From positions 1 to 51,882 of the forward strand of contig PHBD01000022.1 in the NCBI GenBank assembly GCA_002841865.1: 51,882 bases of DNA, in the 5' to 3' direction. Below are positions 25,386-34,336 of the stretch, piece after piece. Origin of the DNA: Deltaproteobacteria bacterium HGW-Deltaproteobacteria-19. Lineage in GTDB: Bacteria; Desulfobacterota; Syntrophia; Syntrophales; PHBD01. Each line of letters begins with the position of its first letter. Position 1 is the stretch's first letter. The translations under genes were made by a program, and so were the position numbers. The notes under the pieces are model-generated. The model worked only from the letters and a program-made list of their open reading frames with translations, ran no database searches and was not told the origin of the DNA.

Positions 25386-25901
25386 TTACGCGTTCAGCTT
25401 TTTCATCATGCCCTCGTGCCGGGCTTCCACGTCCTTCGCCATGCCCTCCGCAAAGGCGTCGAGGCGCTTCCGCAGGCGGGCGTCCGTGAGGGCGAGGATC
25501 CGGACCGCCAGGAGGGCGGCGTTCTTCGCCCCCGCCTTGCCGATGGCCATGGTCGCCACGGGAATTCCTCCGGGCATCTGGACCGTGGCGAAAAGGGCGT
25601 CAAGCCCCTGAAGAGACGTCGCGTCAATGGGAACCCCGATGACGGGCAGCGGGGTCTGGGATGCAATCACTCCGGCCAGGTGAGCCGCCGCACCGGCGCC
25701 GGCAATGATCACGCGGACCCCTCGCCCGGCGGCGCCGGCCGCAAATTCCGCAGTCCGTTGCGGCGCCCTGTGGGCGGATGTCAGGAAGATCTCGTGGGGC
25801 ACCTGGAAGTCCCGGAGGATCTTCGCAGCCTCCTCCATCACGGAAAGATCCGAGTCGCTCCCCATGACGATGCTCACCAGCGGGGCCTTTGTCCCTTTCA
25901 T
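25386..25901 (-). CDS. purE: N5-carboxyaminoimidazole ribonucleotide mutase (class I PurE)
   Basis: The 171-residue enzyme converts N5-CAIR to CAIR in purine synthesis. The N-terminal VSIVMGSDSDLSVMEEA loop binds substrate phosphate. SAHRAPQRTAEF carries the catalytic histidine, followed by IIAGAGAAAHLAGVIAS and VIGVPI and the QMPGGIPVATMAIG segment. It is class I (needs PurK in the cell); purK is not in this window. With hpt and purU this gives three purine-related genes within 5 kb, though not in one operon. Confidence 0.96.
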   Translation of the reverse strand: MKGTKAPLVSIVMGSDSDLSVMEEAAKILRDFQVPHEIFLTSAHRAPQRTAEFAAGAAGRGVRVIIAGAGAAAHLAGVIASQTPLPVIGVPIDATSLQGLDALFATVQMPGGIPVATMAIGKAGAKNAALLAVRILALTDARLRKRLDAFAEGMAKDVEARHEGMMKKLNA

Positions 25902-26062
25902 GTCCCTCCGGCCTCCTTTCGGATCGTAGAGAATGCGGATCCATTACCACAGATTCACCGGGTCCGCGAGACCTCTTGACGTCGCTGCCGTTTGATATTA
26001 AAAGGACTTATCGTAATAATCCGGAATAAAAAAGCTTTTAAACACGATGGCAAGAGGGGGCC

Positions 26063-26674
26063 ATGATCGCCGACAAGATCTTCTGGCTGGGCCATTCAAG
26101 CATCCTGATCCGGAGCGATAAGACCGTCTACATCGATCCCTGGAAGGTCCGGACGAAGGACAAGGCGGACCTCATCCTGATCAGCCACAGTCACGGGGAC
26201 CACCTGTCGCCGGGTGATGTAAAGCAGATCCGGAAGGATGATACGGTCATCGTCACCACCGCCGATGCCGCACCCCGGCTGTCCGGCGATATCCGGGTCC
26301 TGAAGCCCGGGGAAAACCTCACCGCCCACGGCATTCCGGTGGAAGCGCTCCCCGCATACAACACAAACAAGGCATTCCATCCCCGGGCCAACGACTGGAT
26401 CGGATTCATTGTCACGGTGGAAGGCAAGCGGATCTACTACGCCGGCGACACGGACTGCATTCCGGAAATGGAAACCATCCGGGCGGACGTCGTCATTTTT
26501 CCGGTCGGGGGAACCTATACGATGACCGCCGCCGAGGCGGCCAAGGCAGTCAACATCATCAAGCCGGAGGCGGCCATCCCCATCCACTGGGGCGACATCG
26601 TAGGCTCCGCCGCGGATGCCCGGACCTTCCAGGAACTCTGCAAGGTGCCGGTGGTCATCAAGAAACCCCTGTAG
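26063..26674 (+). CDS. Metallo-beta-lactamase-fold hydrolase (UlaG/UPF0173-like)
   Basis: The 203-residue protein has the metal motif SHSHGDHLS (HxHxDH) near residue 52, an upstream WLGHSSILI strand, the FIVTVEGKRIYYAGDTDCI segment with the bridging aspartate, and a C-terminal IPIHWGD with the last metal-ligand histidine. It is a compact UlaG-like enzyme; members hydrolyse lactones, phosphodiesters or act on unknown substrates. GAGGGGG precedes the ATG. A possible promoter (TTGACG, 17-bp spacer, TAAAAG) lies about 60 bp upstream. Confidence 0.87.
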   Translation: MIADKIFWLGHSSILIRSDKTVYIDPWKVRTKDKADLILISHSHGDHLSPGDVKQIRKDDTVIVTTADAAPRLSGDIRVLKPGENLTAHGIPVEALPAYNTNKAFHPRANDWIGFIVTVEGKRIYYAGDTDCIPEMETIRADVVIFPVGGTYTMTAAEAAKAVNIIKPEAAIPIHWGDIVGSAADARTFQELCKVPVVIKKPL

Positions 26675-26845
26675 CCGTCGGTTGATAAAGGGCCGCCTGC
26701 CGCGTTCCCCTCATCCGGAACCATTTGTACGGCTCATGACTCGGGATTTCGGGAGCCTCGCATGCAACCCTTTGCGAACGGCCATGGAACAGAATTTGAT
26801 TAGCGGACTGGGGCAAAAGGCCCGCCGGGACAGAAGGAGTGAGCG

Positions 26846-28438
26846 ATGAGACGATGGAACGGCTGGGGAGACGACACGGAAGGCTACACCCTGCCCGAAT
26901 CGGCTGTGAAGTTCCTGTGCAAGGCAATCGGCCCGGGGACCCCCCCGCGGGATGCATCCCTGGAAGATGTCCTCCTTCGGGTTCCTCCCTCGCGGCTGCC
27001 GTCGCACCCGATGATCTCGACGGATCCGGAGGACCGGCTGCGGCATGCCCGCGGCCAGAGCCTCCCGGACTGGATCGCCCTCCGCAGCGGCCTGATCGAC
27101 TCGTTTCCCGACGGCGTCGCCCGGCCGTTCACCGGTGAAGACGTCCGGAACCTGCTCGACTATGCGAAGCGCAACTGGGTGAGGGTGATCCCCTATGGCG
27201 GGGGCACCAGCGTAGCGGGCCATATCAACCCGCTTCCCGGCGGAGAGCCCGTCCTGACAATGGACCTGTCGCGGATGAACCGCCTGCTCATGTTCGACGA
27301 ACGGAGCCACCAGGCCGTCTTCGAGGCGGGAGTGGCAGGACCGGACCTGGAAGCGCAGCTCCGGTCACGGGGATACACCCTCGGCCACTTTCCGCAGTCC
27401 TTTGAATACTCCACCCTCGGCGGCTGGATCGCGACACGCTCCAGCGGCCAGCAGTCCCTTGGTTACGGGAGGATCGAGCGGCTCTTTGCGGGCGGACGGA
27501 TGGAGACTCCCTCGGGCACCCTGGAACTGCCTCCATTCCCGGCATCCGCCGCGGGGCCGGACCTTCGGGAGACCGTCCTGGGCTCGGAAGGCCGTTTCGG
27601 GATTCTCACCGAGGCGGTGGTGCGGGTGACTTCGATTCCCCAGACCGAGGAAATCCATGCCCTGTTTTTCCCCGATTTCGAAATGGGCGGCGAGGCGGCC
27701 AGGCGGATGCTGTGGTCGGGCATCCCCCTCTCCATGCTGCGTCTGAGCACTGCCCGGGAGACAGAGGCCACCCTTGCCCTGGCGGGTCACGAGTTCCTCA
27801 TCGGCGCACTGGAACGGTACCTCTCTGCCCGGGGCGTAACAAGACACAAGTGCATGCTCCTCTTCGCCGTCTCCGGCAATGAGCGGATTGCGAAGACGGC
27901 CCGCAGGGAAGCCCTGGCGGTCGCCACCGACTGCGGCGGCATCGCGGCGGGCAAGACCTTCGGCAAGGAGTGGCACAAGAACCGCTTCCGGACACCCTAT
28001 CTGAGGAACGCCCTGTGGGAGGCGGGATACGCCGCGGACACGCTGGAGACGGCCGTTCCGTGGTCGTCCATCCCCAGGATGATCCGGGAGATCGAGCGGG
28101 CCTTGGAAGAGGCCATCGCCGAGACGGGAGAAAAGGTCCTCTTCTTCACCCACCTGTCCCACCTGTATCCCTGGGGCTCCAGCCTCTACACAACCTACCT
28201 GTTCCGGCTGGCGGAGGACCCGGAGGAAAGCCTGCGCCGCTGGCGGCACTTCAAGGACGGGGCCAGCAAGACCATCGTTGCCCATGGGGGAACCATCAGT
28301 CATCAGCACGGCGTGGGCTTGGATCACGCGCCCTACCTGCCGGCGGAGAAAGGCGCTCTGGGAATGGCCGTCCTGGGCGATCTCTGCCGCCGGTTCGATC
28401 CCTCGGGAATCATGAATCCCGGGAAACTGATCGGGTAG
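26846..28438 (+). CDS. FAD-binding oxidase related to alkyldihydroxyacetonephosphate synthase
   Basis: The 530-residue protein belongs to the VAO/PCMH flavoprotein superfamily. It begins RRWNGWGDD, typical of AGPS-like proteins. An FAD-binding type 4 domain follows with VIPYGGGTSVAGH and GGWIATRSSGQQSLGYGRIE, then a C-terminal domain with WHKNRFRTPYLRNAL and GGTISHQHGVGLDHAPYL. True AGPS makes the ether bond by swapping acyl for alkyl on DHAP and uses a His cluster (SHHHGVG); here the central His is Gln. Alkyl-DHAP synthesis is therefore possible but not certain; a glycolate/lactate-type oxidase is the alternative. It sits 86 bp before glpD, which produces DHAP, the AGPS precursor. Confidence 0.85.
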   Translation: MRRWNGWGDDTEGYTLPESAVKFLCKAIGPGTPPRDASLEDVLLRVPPSRLPSHPMISTDPEDRLRHARGQSLPDWIALRSGLIDSFPDGVARPFTGEDVRNLLDYAKRNWVRVIPYGGGTSVAGHINPLPGGEPVLTMDLSRMNRLLMFDERSHQAVFEAGVAGPDLEAQLRSRGYTLGHFPQSFEYSTLGGWIATRSSGQQSLGYGRIERLFAGGRMETPSGTLELPPFPASAAGPDLRETVLGSEGRFGILTEAVVRVTSIPQTEEIHALFFPDFEMGGEAARRMLWSGIPLSMLRLSTARETEATLALAGHEFLIGALERYLSARGVTRHKCMLLFAVSGNERIAKTARREALAVATDCGGIAAGKTFGKEWHKNRFRTPYLRNALWEAGYAADTLETAVPWSSIPRMIREIERALEEAIAETGEKVLFFTHLSHLYPWGSSLYTTYLFRLAEDPEESLRRWRHFKDGASKTIVAHGGTISHQHGVGLDHAPYLPAEKGALGMAVLGDLCRRFDPSGIMNPGKLIG

Positions 28439-28524
28439 AAAAACCCGACACGCCCGGACGGACGAAACCGCCACCGAGGCAGCGAAGGATAACGGCGGGC
28501 CTGCAAAAAAGGGAGGAATGGACA

Positions 28525-30318
28525 ATGGATGGAACTGCCGGGAGAGACAGGATCTGGTCGAAGCTGGGTCGTCCCTGGGACCTCTTGATCGTCGGCGGAG
28601 GCATCACCGGCGCCGGATTGCTCCGGGAGGCCGTCCGGCTGGGTCTGCAGGCCCTGCTGGTGGAGCAGAAGGACTTCGCCTGGGGGACGTCGAGCCGCTC
28701 GTCCAAGCTCGTCCACGGCGGGCTCCGGTACCTGAAGGAAGGCGACCTGCTCCTGACACGCGCCGCCGTTCAGGAGCGGCAGGAACTCATGGTGGAAGGT
28801 CCGGGCCTTGTCGATCCCCTCGGATTCCTCCTCTCCGTCTACAGGGGGGATTCGCCGGGGCGGCTCCTGTACGGGATCGGCCTCTCCGTCTACGACCTCC
28901 TGGCCATGCGTTGGGACCACACGTACCACCCGCCGGAGGAATTCCAGATGCTGGCGCCCCACATCTGCCGGGAAGGACTCCAGGGGGGATTCTGTTACGG
29001 CGACGCGCAGACGGACGACGCCCGCCTGGTTCTGCGGGTCCTCCTCGAGGCCACGGAGGCAGGAGGAAAGGCGCTCAATTACGTGTCGGCCGAGGAGCTC
29101 CTCATCGAGGAAGACCCGTCCTCCGGACGGCGGACCGTCGCCGGGGCGGTGCTCCGGGACCTGGCGGGAGAACGCCGGGCCGAGGGGCGGGCCCGGGTTG
29201 TTGTGAACGCCACGGGCGCCTGGGCGGACATCCTCCGGTCCCAGGTCCACGCCCCGCCCCGGATGCGTCCGCTTCGGGGAAGCCACCTGATTTTCCCCGC
29301 CTGGAGGCTCCCGATGGCCCAGGCCCTTTGCTTCATCCATCCAGCCGACGGCCGGCCGGTTTTCATCTTTCCCTGGGAGGGGATCACCCTTGTGGGCACC
29401 ACCGATGTGGACCATCTCGAGAACCTCCAGGAAGAGCCGGCCATCTCACCGGACGAAACGGCTTATCTGCTGGCCGCCGTGGAGGCTCAATTCCCCGGCC
29501 TGAATCTGGGACCGGAGGACGTCATCTCTTCCTTTGCCGGCGTCCGCCCCGTCATCGGTACGGGAAAAGCGGATCCGTCGCAGGAATCCAGGGATCACGT
29601 CATCTGGGAGGAGGAGGGGCTCCTGACGGTGACAGGAGGAAAGCTCACCACGTTCCGCCTGATCGCCCATGACGTGCTGCGGGCAATCCGCCCCCACCTG
29701 CCGGAAGATGCAGCGCGCCGCCTGGAGACCATCGAGGACTCGCCGGCCCTGAATCCCGTCGCCATGGATATCCTGGCGGAGACAGGGCTTGAAGGAGGTA
29801 CGCAGCGCCGGATCATCGGCCGATACGGTGCGGCGGCACCTCTTCTGATCGCGGGTGCGGCAGAGCAGGAGTTGGAGATCATTCCCGGAACGAATACGAT
29901 ATGGGCCGAACTGCGGTGGGCGTGCCGGATGGAAGGAGTGGTGCACCTGGACGACCTCCTGCTCAGGCGTGTCCGGATCGGACTTCTCCTTCCCTATGGC
30001 GGGGCGGAATTCATGGAGCGGTTCGGGTCGATCTGCCGGGCGGAACTGGGATGGGACGACGCCCGCTGGCAGGAAGAGAAAACGGCTTACCTGGAGCTCT
30101 GGAAACGCTGCTACAGCCTACCGCCCCGGGAGGAGATCCCGGACTGGAAGCAGTTTCTGGAAAAGTCCCTCCAGAACCGGGACGAAAGGAGGCGGATCAG
30201 GCGCCGCAGGCGGATCCGCAAGGCCATCATCGCCGGGATCGTCGTCGGTGCGGCGGCAGGCCTGACGGCCTGTTATCTCCACGGGAAAAAGGAACGGGAC
30301 GAAGAAGAACCGGATTGA
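28525..30318 (+). CDS. glpD: FAD-dependent glycerol-3-phosphate dehydrogenase with a C-terminal membrane tail
   Basis: The enzyme oxidises sn-glycerol-3-phosphate to DHAP, passing electrons to quinone. The 597-residue protein has the N-terminal FAD motif LLIVGGGITGAGLLREAVRLG, the SSRSSKLVHGGLRYL signature, GTTDVDH in the substrate domain, TVTGGKLTTFR, and a DAO C-terminal helical domain (CRMEGVVHLDDLLLRRVRIG). Unlike standard GlpD it continues for about 50 residues with a very basic stretch (RRRIRRRRRIRK), a predicted transmembrane helix (AIIAGIVVGAAAGLTACYL) and an acidic end. GGGAGGA lies before the ATG at 28525. The tail may fix the enzyme to the membrane. Confidence 0.92.
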   Translation: MDGTAGRDRIWSKLGRPWDLLIVGGGITGAGLLREAVRLGLQALLVEQKDFAWGTSSRSSKLVHGGLRYLKEGDLLLTRAAVQERQELMVEGPGLVDPLGFLLSVYRGDSPGRLLYGIGLSVYDLLAMRWDHTYHPPEEFQMLAPHICREGLQGGFCYGDAQTDDARLVLRVLLEATEAGGKALNYVSAEELLIEEDPSSGRRTVAGAVLRDLAGERRAEGRARVVVNATGAWADILRSQVHAPPRMRPLRGSHLIFPAWRLPMAQALCFIHPADGRPVFIFPWEGITLVGTTDVDHLENLQEEPAISPDETAYLLAAVEAQFPGLNLGPEDVISSFAGVRPVIGTGKADPSQESRDHVIWEEEGLLTVTGGKLTTFRLIAHDVLRAIRPHLPEDAARRLETIEDSPALNPVAMDILAETGLEGGTQRRIIGRYGAAAPLLIAGAAEQELEIIPGTNTIWAELRWACRMEGVVHLDDLLLRRVRIGLLLPYGGAEFMERFGSICRAELGWDDARWQEEKTAYLELWKRCYSLPPREEIPDWKQFLEKSLQNRDERRRIRRRRRIRKAIIAGIVVGAAAGLTACYLHGKKERDEEEPD

Positions 30319-30395
30319 ACCGACGTCCGTCCCCTCCTGCCGGTCCCATATACACAGGTACTCCGAAAAGGCGGGAGGCGCAGGCCTCGTCTCTT

Positions 30396-31397
30396 TCAGA
30401 TAATCTGGTCCAGAAACAGGAAAAGGACTGCCGAGACCAGGGCGGAAATCGGAATTGTCAGGACCCAGGCCCAGATAATGTTGCCGGCGACCCCCCATCG
30501 CACCGCGGAGAGGCGCCTCGTGGCTCCCACCCCCATGATCGCCCCCGTAATCGTATGAGTCGTGCTGACGGGGATGCCGAAAATGGTGGCGCCGATCAGG
30601 GAGGTCGCGGCAGCCGTCTCGGCGGAGAATCCCCCGATCGGCCGAAGCTTGGTGATGCGGGTCCCCATGGTCTTGACGATTCTCCATCCTCCCGCCATCG
30701 TCCCCATGGCGATAACGAGGTTGCAGATGATGACGATCCAGAACGGGATGTGGAAGGTCGGTCCCAGGTAGCCGCTGCTGAAGAGGACAATGGCGATGAT
30801 GCCCATGGTCTTCTGGGCGTCGTTCATTCCATGCCCCAGACTGTGGACCGCCGCCGAGACAAGCTGGAGCTTCCGGAAAACCGAGTCCGTCTTCGAGGCG
30901 GAAAATTTCCTGGTCACGTTGAGCACAATCGCCATGTACGTGAATCCCAGCACCAGGCCGATCATCGGGGAAAGGACGATGAAACTGGCCGTCTTGATGA
31001 TCCCGTCCCAGACAAGAAACGCCATCCCCCCCTTCACCACGCCGGCGCCGATCAGGCCCCCGATCAGGGCATGGGAGGAACTGCTGGGCAGGCCGAACCA
31101 CCAGGTGAGCAGATTCCAGGCAATTGCCCCCCCCAGTGCGGAGAGGATCAGGGTATTGTCGATGATGACCGGGTTGACGATGCCTGTGCCGATGGTCTTT
31201 GCGACGGGGGCGCCGATCATGAAGGCCGCCAGGAAATTGAACGTGGCGGCCCAGTAGACGGCGTAGCGGGGGGTAAGGACTCGCGTGGAAACAACGCACG
31301 AGATTGAATTCGCGGCGTCGTGAAAGCCGTTGATGAAGTCGAAGACAAGGGCGATGAGGATGATGAAAATCACCATCGCCAGGGAAGCGCTAACCAT
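30396..31397 (-). CDS. pit: PiT-family inorganic phosphate transporter
   Basis: The 333-residue polytopic protein has the family's duplicated signatures: FDFINGFHDAANSIS near residue 22 and GHGMNDAQKTMGI near residue 190, with PSSSSHALIGGLIGAG and PVSTTHTITGAIMGVGA, and about ten hydrophobic segments. It takes up metal-phosphate with protons or sodium at low affinity. It overlaps the DUF47 gene by eight bases, the usual pit-DUF47 operon in which the PhoU-like partner modulates transport. Confidence 0.94.
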   Translation of the reverse strand: MVSASLAMVIFIILIALVFDFINGFHDAANSISCVVSTRVLTPRYAVYWAATFNFLAAFMIGAPVAKTIGTGIVNPVIIDNTLILSALGGAIAWNLLTWWFGLPSSSSHALIGGLIGAGVVKGGMAFLVWDGIIKTASFIVLSPMIGLVLGFTYMAIVLNVTRKFSASKTDSVFRKLQLVSAAVHSLGHGMNDAQKTMGIIAIVLFSSGYLGPTFHIPFWIVIICNLVIAMGTMAGGWRIVKTMGTRITKLRPIGGFSAETAAATSLIGATIFGIPVSTTHTITGAIMGVGATRRLSAVRWGVAGNIIWAWVLTIPISALVSAVLFLFLDQII

Positions 31398-32019
31398 GTT
31401 TCAGGACGATGCCTTCCACAATGTTGGAAACGTCCTCGCAGGTATCGATGGACTCTTCGACACGCTCGAGAATCTCCTTCCATTTGATCAGCTCGAACAC
31501 ATCCCCCTCCTGCTCGAACAGGCGTGCCATCGCCTGCCGGAGGATGTAGTCCCCCTCGTTCTCCAACGTGTTGATCTCCACGCAGGCCTTCATGATCATC
31601 TCAGCGTTCTTCTTGTTCCGAAGGGCGTGGACGATCATTTTAACCAGGGCAATGGAGTTGTTGACGATGATGCCCAGTTCCCGGATCTCCCGCGAGGCGC
31701 TTTTGACCTTGTAGAGGTACATCCTCGCCGCCGCGGCCTCGATCAAATCGAGGATGCTGTCCATTTTATTGGCCAGGGCATAGATGTCTTCCCGGTCCAG
31801 TGGGGTCAGGAAGGTCTTGTGCATCTTCTCGTAGATCAGATGGGTAATCTTGTCGGCCTCGTGCTCGATCTCCTTCATGCGGGCGACCTTGCCCTCGGAG
31901 TGATCGTAGTTGTCCACGATCTCCATGAAGAGGCGGCCACCTTCTTCGATCTTGTCCGCAAGATCCTCGAAGTGATCGAAAAATTTCTCCTCTTTCGGAA
32001 TGAAAATCATGGCTTGCAA
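31390..32019 (-). CDS. DUF47-family PhoU-like phosphate transport regulator
   Basis: The 209-residue all-helical protein has the signature ADKITHLIYEKMHKTFLTPLDREDIYAL near residue 65 and repeated E-x3-D metal-binding helices (EIEHEAD), as in the PhoU superfamily. It is the upstream gene of the pit operon and probably binds metals and controls the transporter. The start ATG is preceded by GGAAGGAG. No Pho box was found in the promoter region. Confidence 0.92.
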   Translation of the reverse strand: MQAMIFIPKEEKFFDHFEDLADKIEEGGRLFMEIVDNYDHSEGKVARMKEIEHEADKITHLIYEKMHKTFLTPLDREDIYALANKMDSILDLIEAAAARMYLYKVKSASREIRELGIIVNNSIALVKMIVHALRNKKNAEMIMKACVEINTLENEGDYILRQAMARLFEQEGDVFELIKWKEILERVEESIDTCEDVSNIVEGIVLKHG

Positions 32020-32287
32020 CTCCTTCCCGGCTTGGATAGCCTGCGGGGCGAATGCTGATTACCACAACACGGGGGTATTGTAAACAGGTTGCAGCATATT
32101 GAACGTTTCGTTAAACAGAGGATCCTTCAGATCCATGATTCAAAACATCACCATGCATGTCTGATAGATGATATCATCAATAATATCAATATAAAAATCA
32201 CTTATCCGCGGCATTCACGCTTCTGGCACGAACCTTCCATGCCTCAAGGATCAAAAGACAGAAAGAGCATCCAAGGAGGTTTGCAAA
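32020..32287. promoter_or_regulatory. AT-rich divergent regulatory region with a perfect palindrome and a sigma54-like site
   Basis: The region is strikingly AT-rich for this genome. GATGATATCATC (32167-32178) is a perfect 12-bp dyad. TGGCACGAACCTTCC (32224-32238) matches the sigma54 consensus TGGCAC-N5-TTGC except that C replaces the conserved G of the -12 element, so it is only a candidate. It points toward the small gene at 32288 and lies about 50 bp upstream of it. Confidence 0.4.
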
Positions 32288-32563
32288 ATGAGAAAGAGCA
32301 TGCACATCGCCATCCTGGTCGGAGTCATGATCTGCATGACTGCCTCGTTCGGATTCGCCGAATACGCCGCCGCCGGGAAGGACAATTTCCCGTATTTCCA
32401 GTTCGGGTGCCTGGTGCTGGGCGGCATGTTCATCGTTTCCCTCAAGCAGCGCTTCCCCCAAATCTACATGAAGGAAGCGGTCGGTTCTTTCGCCCTTTAC
32501 ACCGTGCTGGTGGCCCTCTTCACGAATCCTGTCGTGGACGCGATCCGGCTCATGGTTCAGTAA
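32288..32563 (+). CDS. Small exported or membrane protein of unknown function (91 residues)
   Basis: AAGGAGG at 32274-32280 and the coding pattern support the gene. The product starts MRKSMHIAILVGVMICMTASFGFAEYAAA, a good signal peptide with a likely cut after FA-E near residue 25 or an uncleaved helix. A second hydrophobic stretch (FGCLVLGGMFIVSL) and a third (AVGSFALYTVLVALFTNPVVDAIRLMV) follow, so a two- or three-helix membrane protein is likely. I recognise no family. A 13-bp stem follows 14 bp after the stop, so it is probably a single-gene transcription unit. Confidence 0.7.
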   Translation: MRKSMHIAILVGVMICMTASFGFAEYAAAGKDNFPYFQFGCLVLGGMFIVSLKQRFPQIYMKEAVGSFALYTVLVALFTNPVVDAIRLMVQ

Positions 32564-32576
32564 TCATGAACGACCC

Positions 32577-32607
32577 GGGCTTTCCGCCGTCCCCCGGCGG
32601 AAAGCCC
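32577..32607 (+). terminator. Intrinsic terminator after the small membrane protein gene
   Basis: A perfect 13-bp stem (GGGCTTTCCGCCG / CGGCGGAAAGCCC) with a 5-nt loop is followed by TTTCC. The T-tract is short, so termination may be partial. Confidence 0.7.
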
Positions 32608-32698
32608 TTTCCGATCCGCCCTCGCCCCCGGGAAAAAGAAGATTTCCAACTCCAACCATTTGTGCTCTCTTAATTTCTAGTTGATCCCACAATCAATC

Positions 32699-32727
32699 TT
32701 GTGCAGACCCTGTCAATCTGTTACATT
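32699..32727 (+). promoter_or_regulatory. Possible promoter of the ligase-ptsP operon
   Basis: TTGTGC (32699-32704), 17 bp, TACATT (32722-32727) lie in an AT-rich 190-bp stretch before the ligase. This gives a leader of about 60 bases. Hexamers are only moderately close to consensus. Confidence 0.4.
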
Positions 32728-32794
32728 CTTGCTCCAACAAGTTTCGTAACTAGCTATTTTTTCAGATGAAATAAACCGCTGAAAGGGAAAAGAG

Positions 32795-34333
32795 ATGGCT
32801 TTTTCGTTCAAGAACCTGCGGGACATGATTCAGACACAAGGGGAGCGATTCGGCGACAAGGTGGTAATCCGTTTTCACGATGAGGACGTAACCTATCGCG
32901 AACTGGACGAGCGGAGCAGCCGTGTCGCCAATGCCCTGAAGCGCCTCGGGATCCGGAAGGGCGACCGGGTGTGCCTCCTGATGGACAACGGCCCCGAATT
33001 CTACTATGCCTTCTTCGGGATCATCAAGCTCGGGGCTATCGCCGGCCCCGTCAACTGCTGGTGGCAGACCGGCGAGATCCAGTACCTCCTCAACGATTCC
33101 GGCGCGGTGGCCCTCTTTGTCGACGCCCCCTACCGGACCCACTCGGACCGGGTGCGGGGAGAGACACCCGCCCTGAAGCACATGATCGCCCGGGGATTTG
33201 AAGCGGACGGATACCTTTCCTTCGACGATTTTCTGCAGGGCGACAGCAGTTTGGAAGACGTCCCGATCGGTCCGGACGACATCTCCACCATCGTCTACAC
33301 CTCCGGCACCACGGGCAATCCCAAGGGGGTTCTTCTGTCCCACGGCAATATCCTGACCAATTCCTGGCAGGCCACGAAGCTCGCCGACATCAGCGAGCGG
33401 GAAGTGGTCATGTGCTTTCTGCCCCTGTTCCACGTCAACGGCCTCGTCATCACCGGCACGGCCCCCATGGCCGTGGGCGCCCAGATCGTCCTGCGGAAGA
33501 ATTTCTCCGCCTCCGACTTCTGGGACACCGTCGCCCAATACCGGGTCAACATCTTCAGCGGCGTCCCCACGGTCTACCAGATTCTCCTGAACACCCCCGG
33601 GAGCGAAAAAGTCGACGTCAGCTCGCTGCGCTACGGCGTCTGCGGCGCCGCCCCGATGCCGGTGGAAACGATCCGCCGGTTCGAGGAGACGTTCAACATG
33701 ATCATCGTCGAGGGCTACGGCCTCACGGAGGGAACCGCCGGCGCCACAGCCAACCCCATCAACGGCGTCCGCAAGATCGGCTCCATCGGAATCCCCTTCG
33801 AGGACAGCGAGATCCGGATCGTCGATGACGACGACCGGGAGGTCCCGCAGGGCGAAGTCGGGGAGATCACCATCCGCGGCGGCCATGTCATGAAGGGATA
33901 CTTCAACAAGCCCGAGGAGACCGCCCAGACCCTGCGCGGCGGCTGGCTCCACACCGGAGACATGGCCTACACGGACGCCGACGGCTACCTCTTCATCGTG
34001 GACCGGAAGAAGGAGATGATCATCCGGGGCGGCGAGAACATCTACCCCAAGGAACTGGAAGGCATCCTCTTCACGCACCCGAAGATCCTGGAGGCCTCCG
34101 TCGTAGGGGTCCCCGACCCGATCTACGGGGAGGAGGTGCTGGCCTGCGTCGTCGTCCGTCCCGGCGAGACCCTCGGGGAAGAGGAACTGCGGGACTGGTG
34201 CCGTGAGAACATGGCCTCCTACAAGGTGCCCCGGTACGTCGACTTCCGGGATTCCCTGCCGAAGAACATCATCGGCAAGGTCCTCAAGAAGGAGCTCCGC
34301 GGCATTCTCCAGAAGGAGGGGAGGATCCGGTAA
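32795..34333 (+). CDS. Long-chain/medium-chain fatty-acid--CoA ligase (ANL superfamily)
   Basis: The 512-residue enzyme has the complete motif set: STIVYTSGTTGNPKGVLLSH near residue 170, the EGYGLTEG motif near residue 308, GWLHTGDMAYTDADGYLFIVDRKKEMIIRGGENIYP and the catalytic lysine in PKNIIGKVLKKEL near the end. It should form acyl-CoA from a fatty or aromatic acid with ATP. The P-loop is canonical, unlike the ligase at 4241-5752. AAAGGG lies before the ATG. The downstream ptsP starts only three bases after this stop, so the two are almost certainly one operon. Confidence 0.94.
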   Translation: MAFSFKNLRDMIQTQGERFGDKVVIRFHDEDVTYRELDERSSRVANALKRLGIRKGDRVCLLMDNGPEFYYAFFGIIKLGAIAGPVNCWWQTGEIQYLLNDSGAVALFVDAPYRTHSDRVRGETPALKHMIARGFEADGYLSFDDFLQGDSSLEDVPIGPDDISTIVYTSGTTGNPKGVLLSHGNILTNSWQATKLADISEREVVMCFLPLFHVNGLVITGTAPMAVGAQIVLRKNFSASDFWDTVAQYRVNIFSGVPTVYQILLNTPGSEKVDVSSLRYGVCGAAPMPVETIRRFEETFNMIIVEGYGLTEGTAGATANPINGVRKIGSIGIPFEDSEIRIVDDDDREVPQGEVGEITIRGGHVMKGYFNKPEETAQTLRGGWLHTGDMAYTDADGYLFIVDRKKEMIIRGGENIYPKELEGILFTHPKILEASVVGVPDPIYGEEVLACVVVRPGETLGEEELRDWCRENMASYKVPRYVDFRDSLPKNIIGKVLKKELRGILQKEGRIR

Positions 34334-34336
34334 CCC

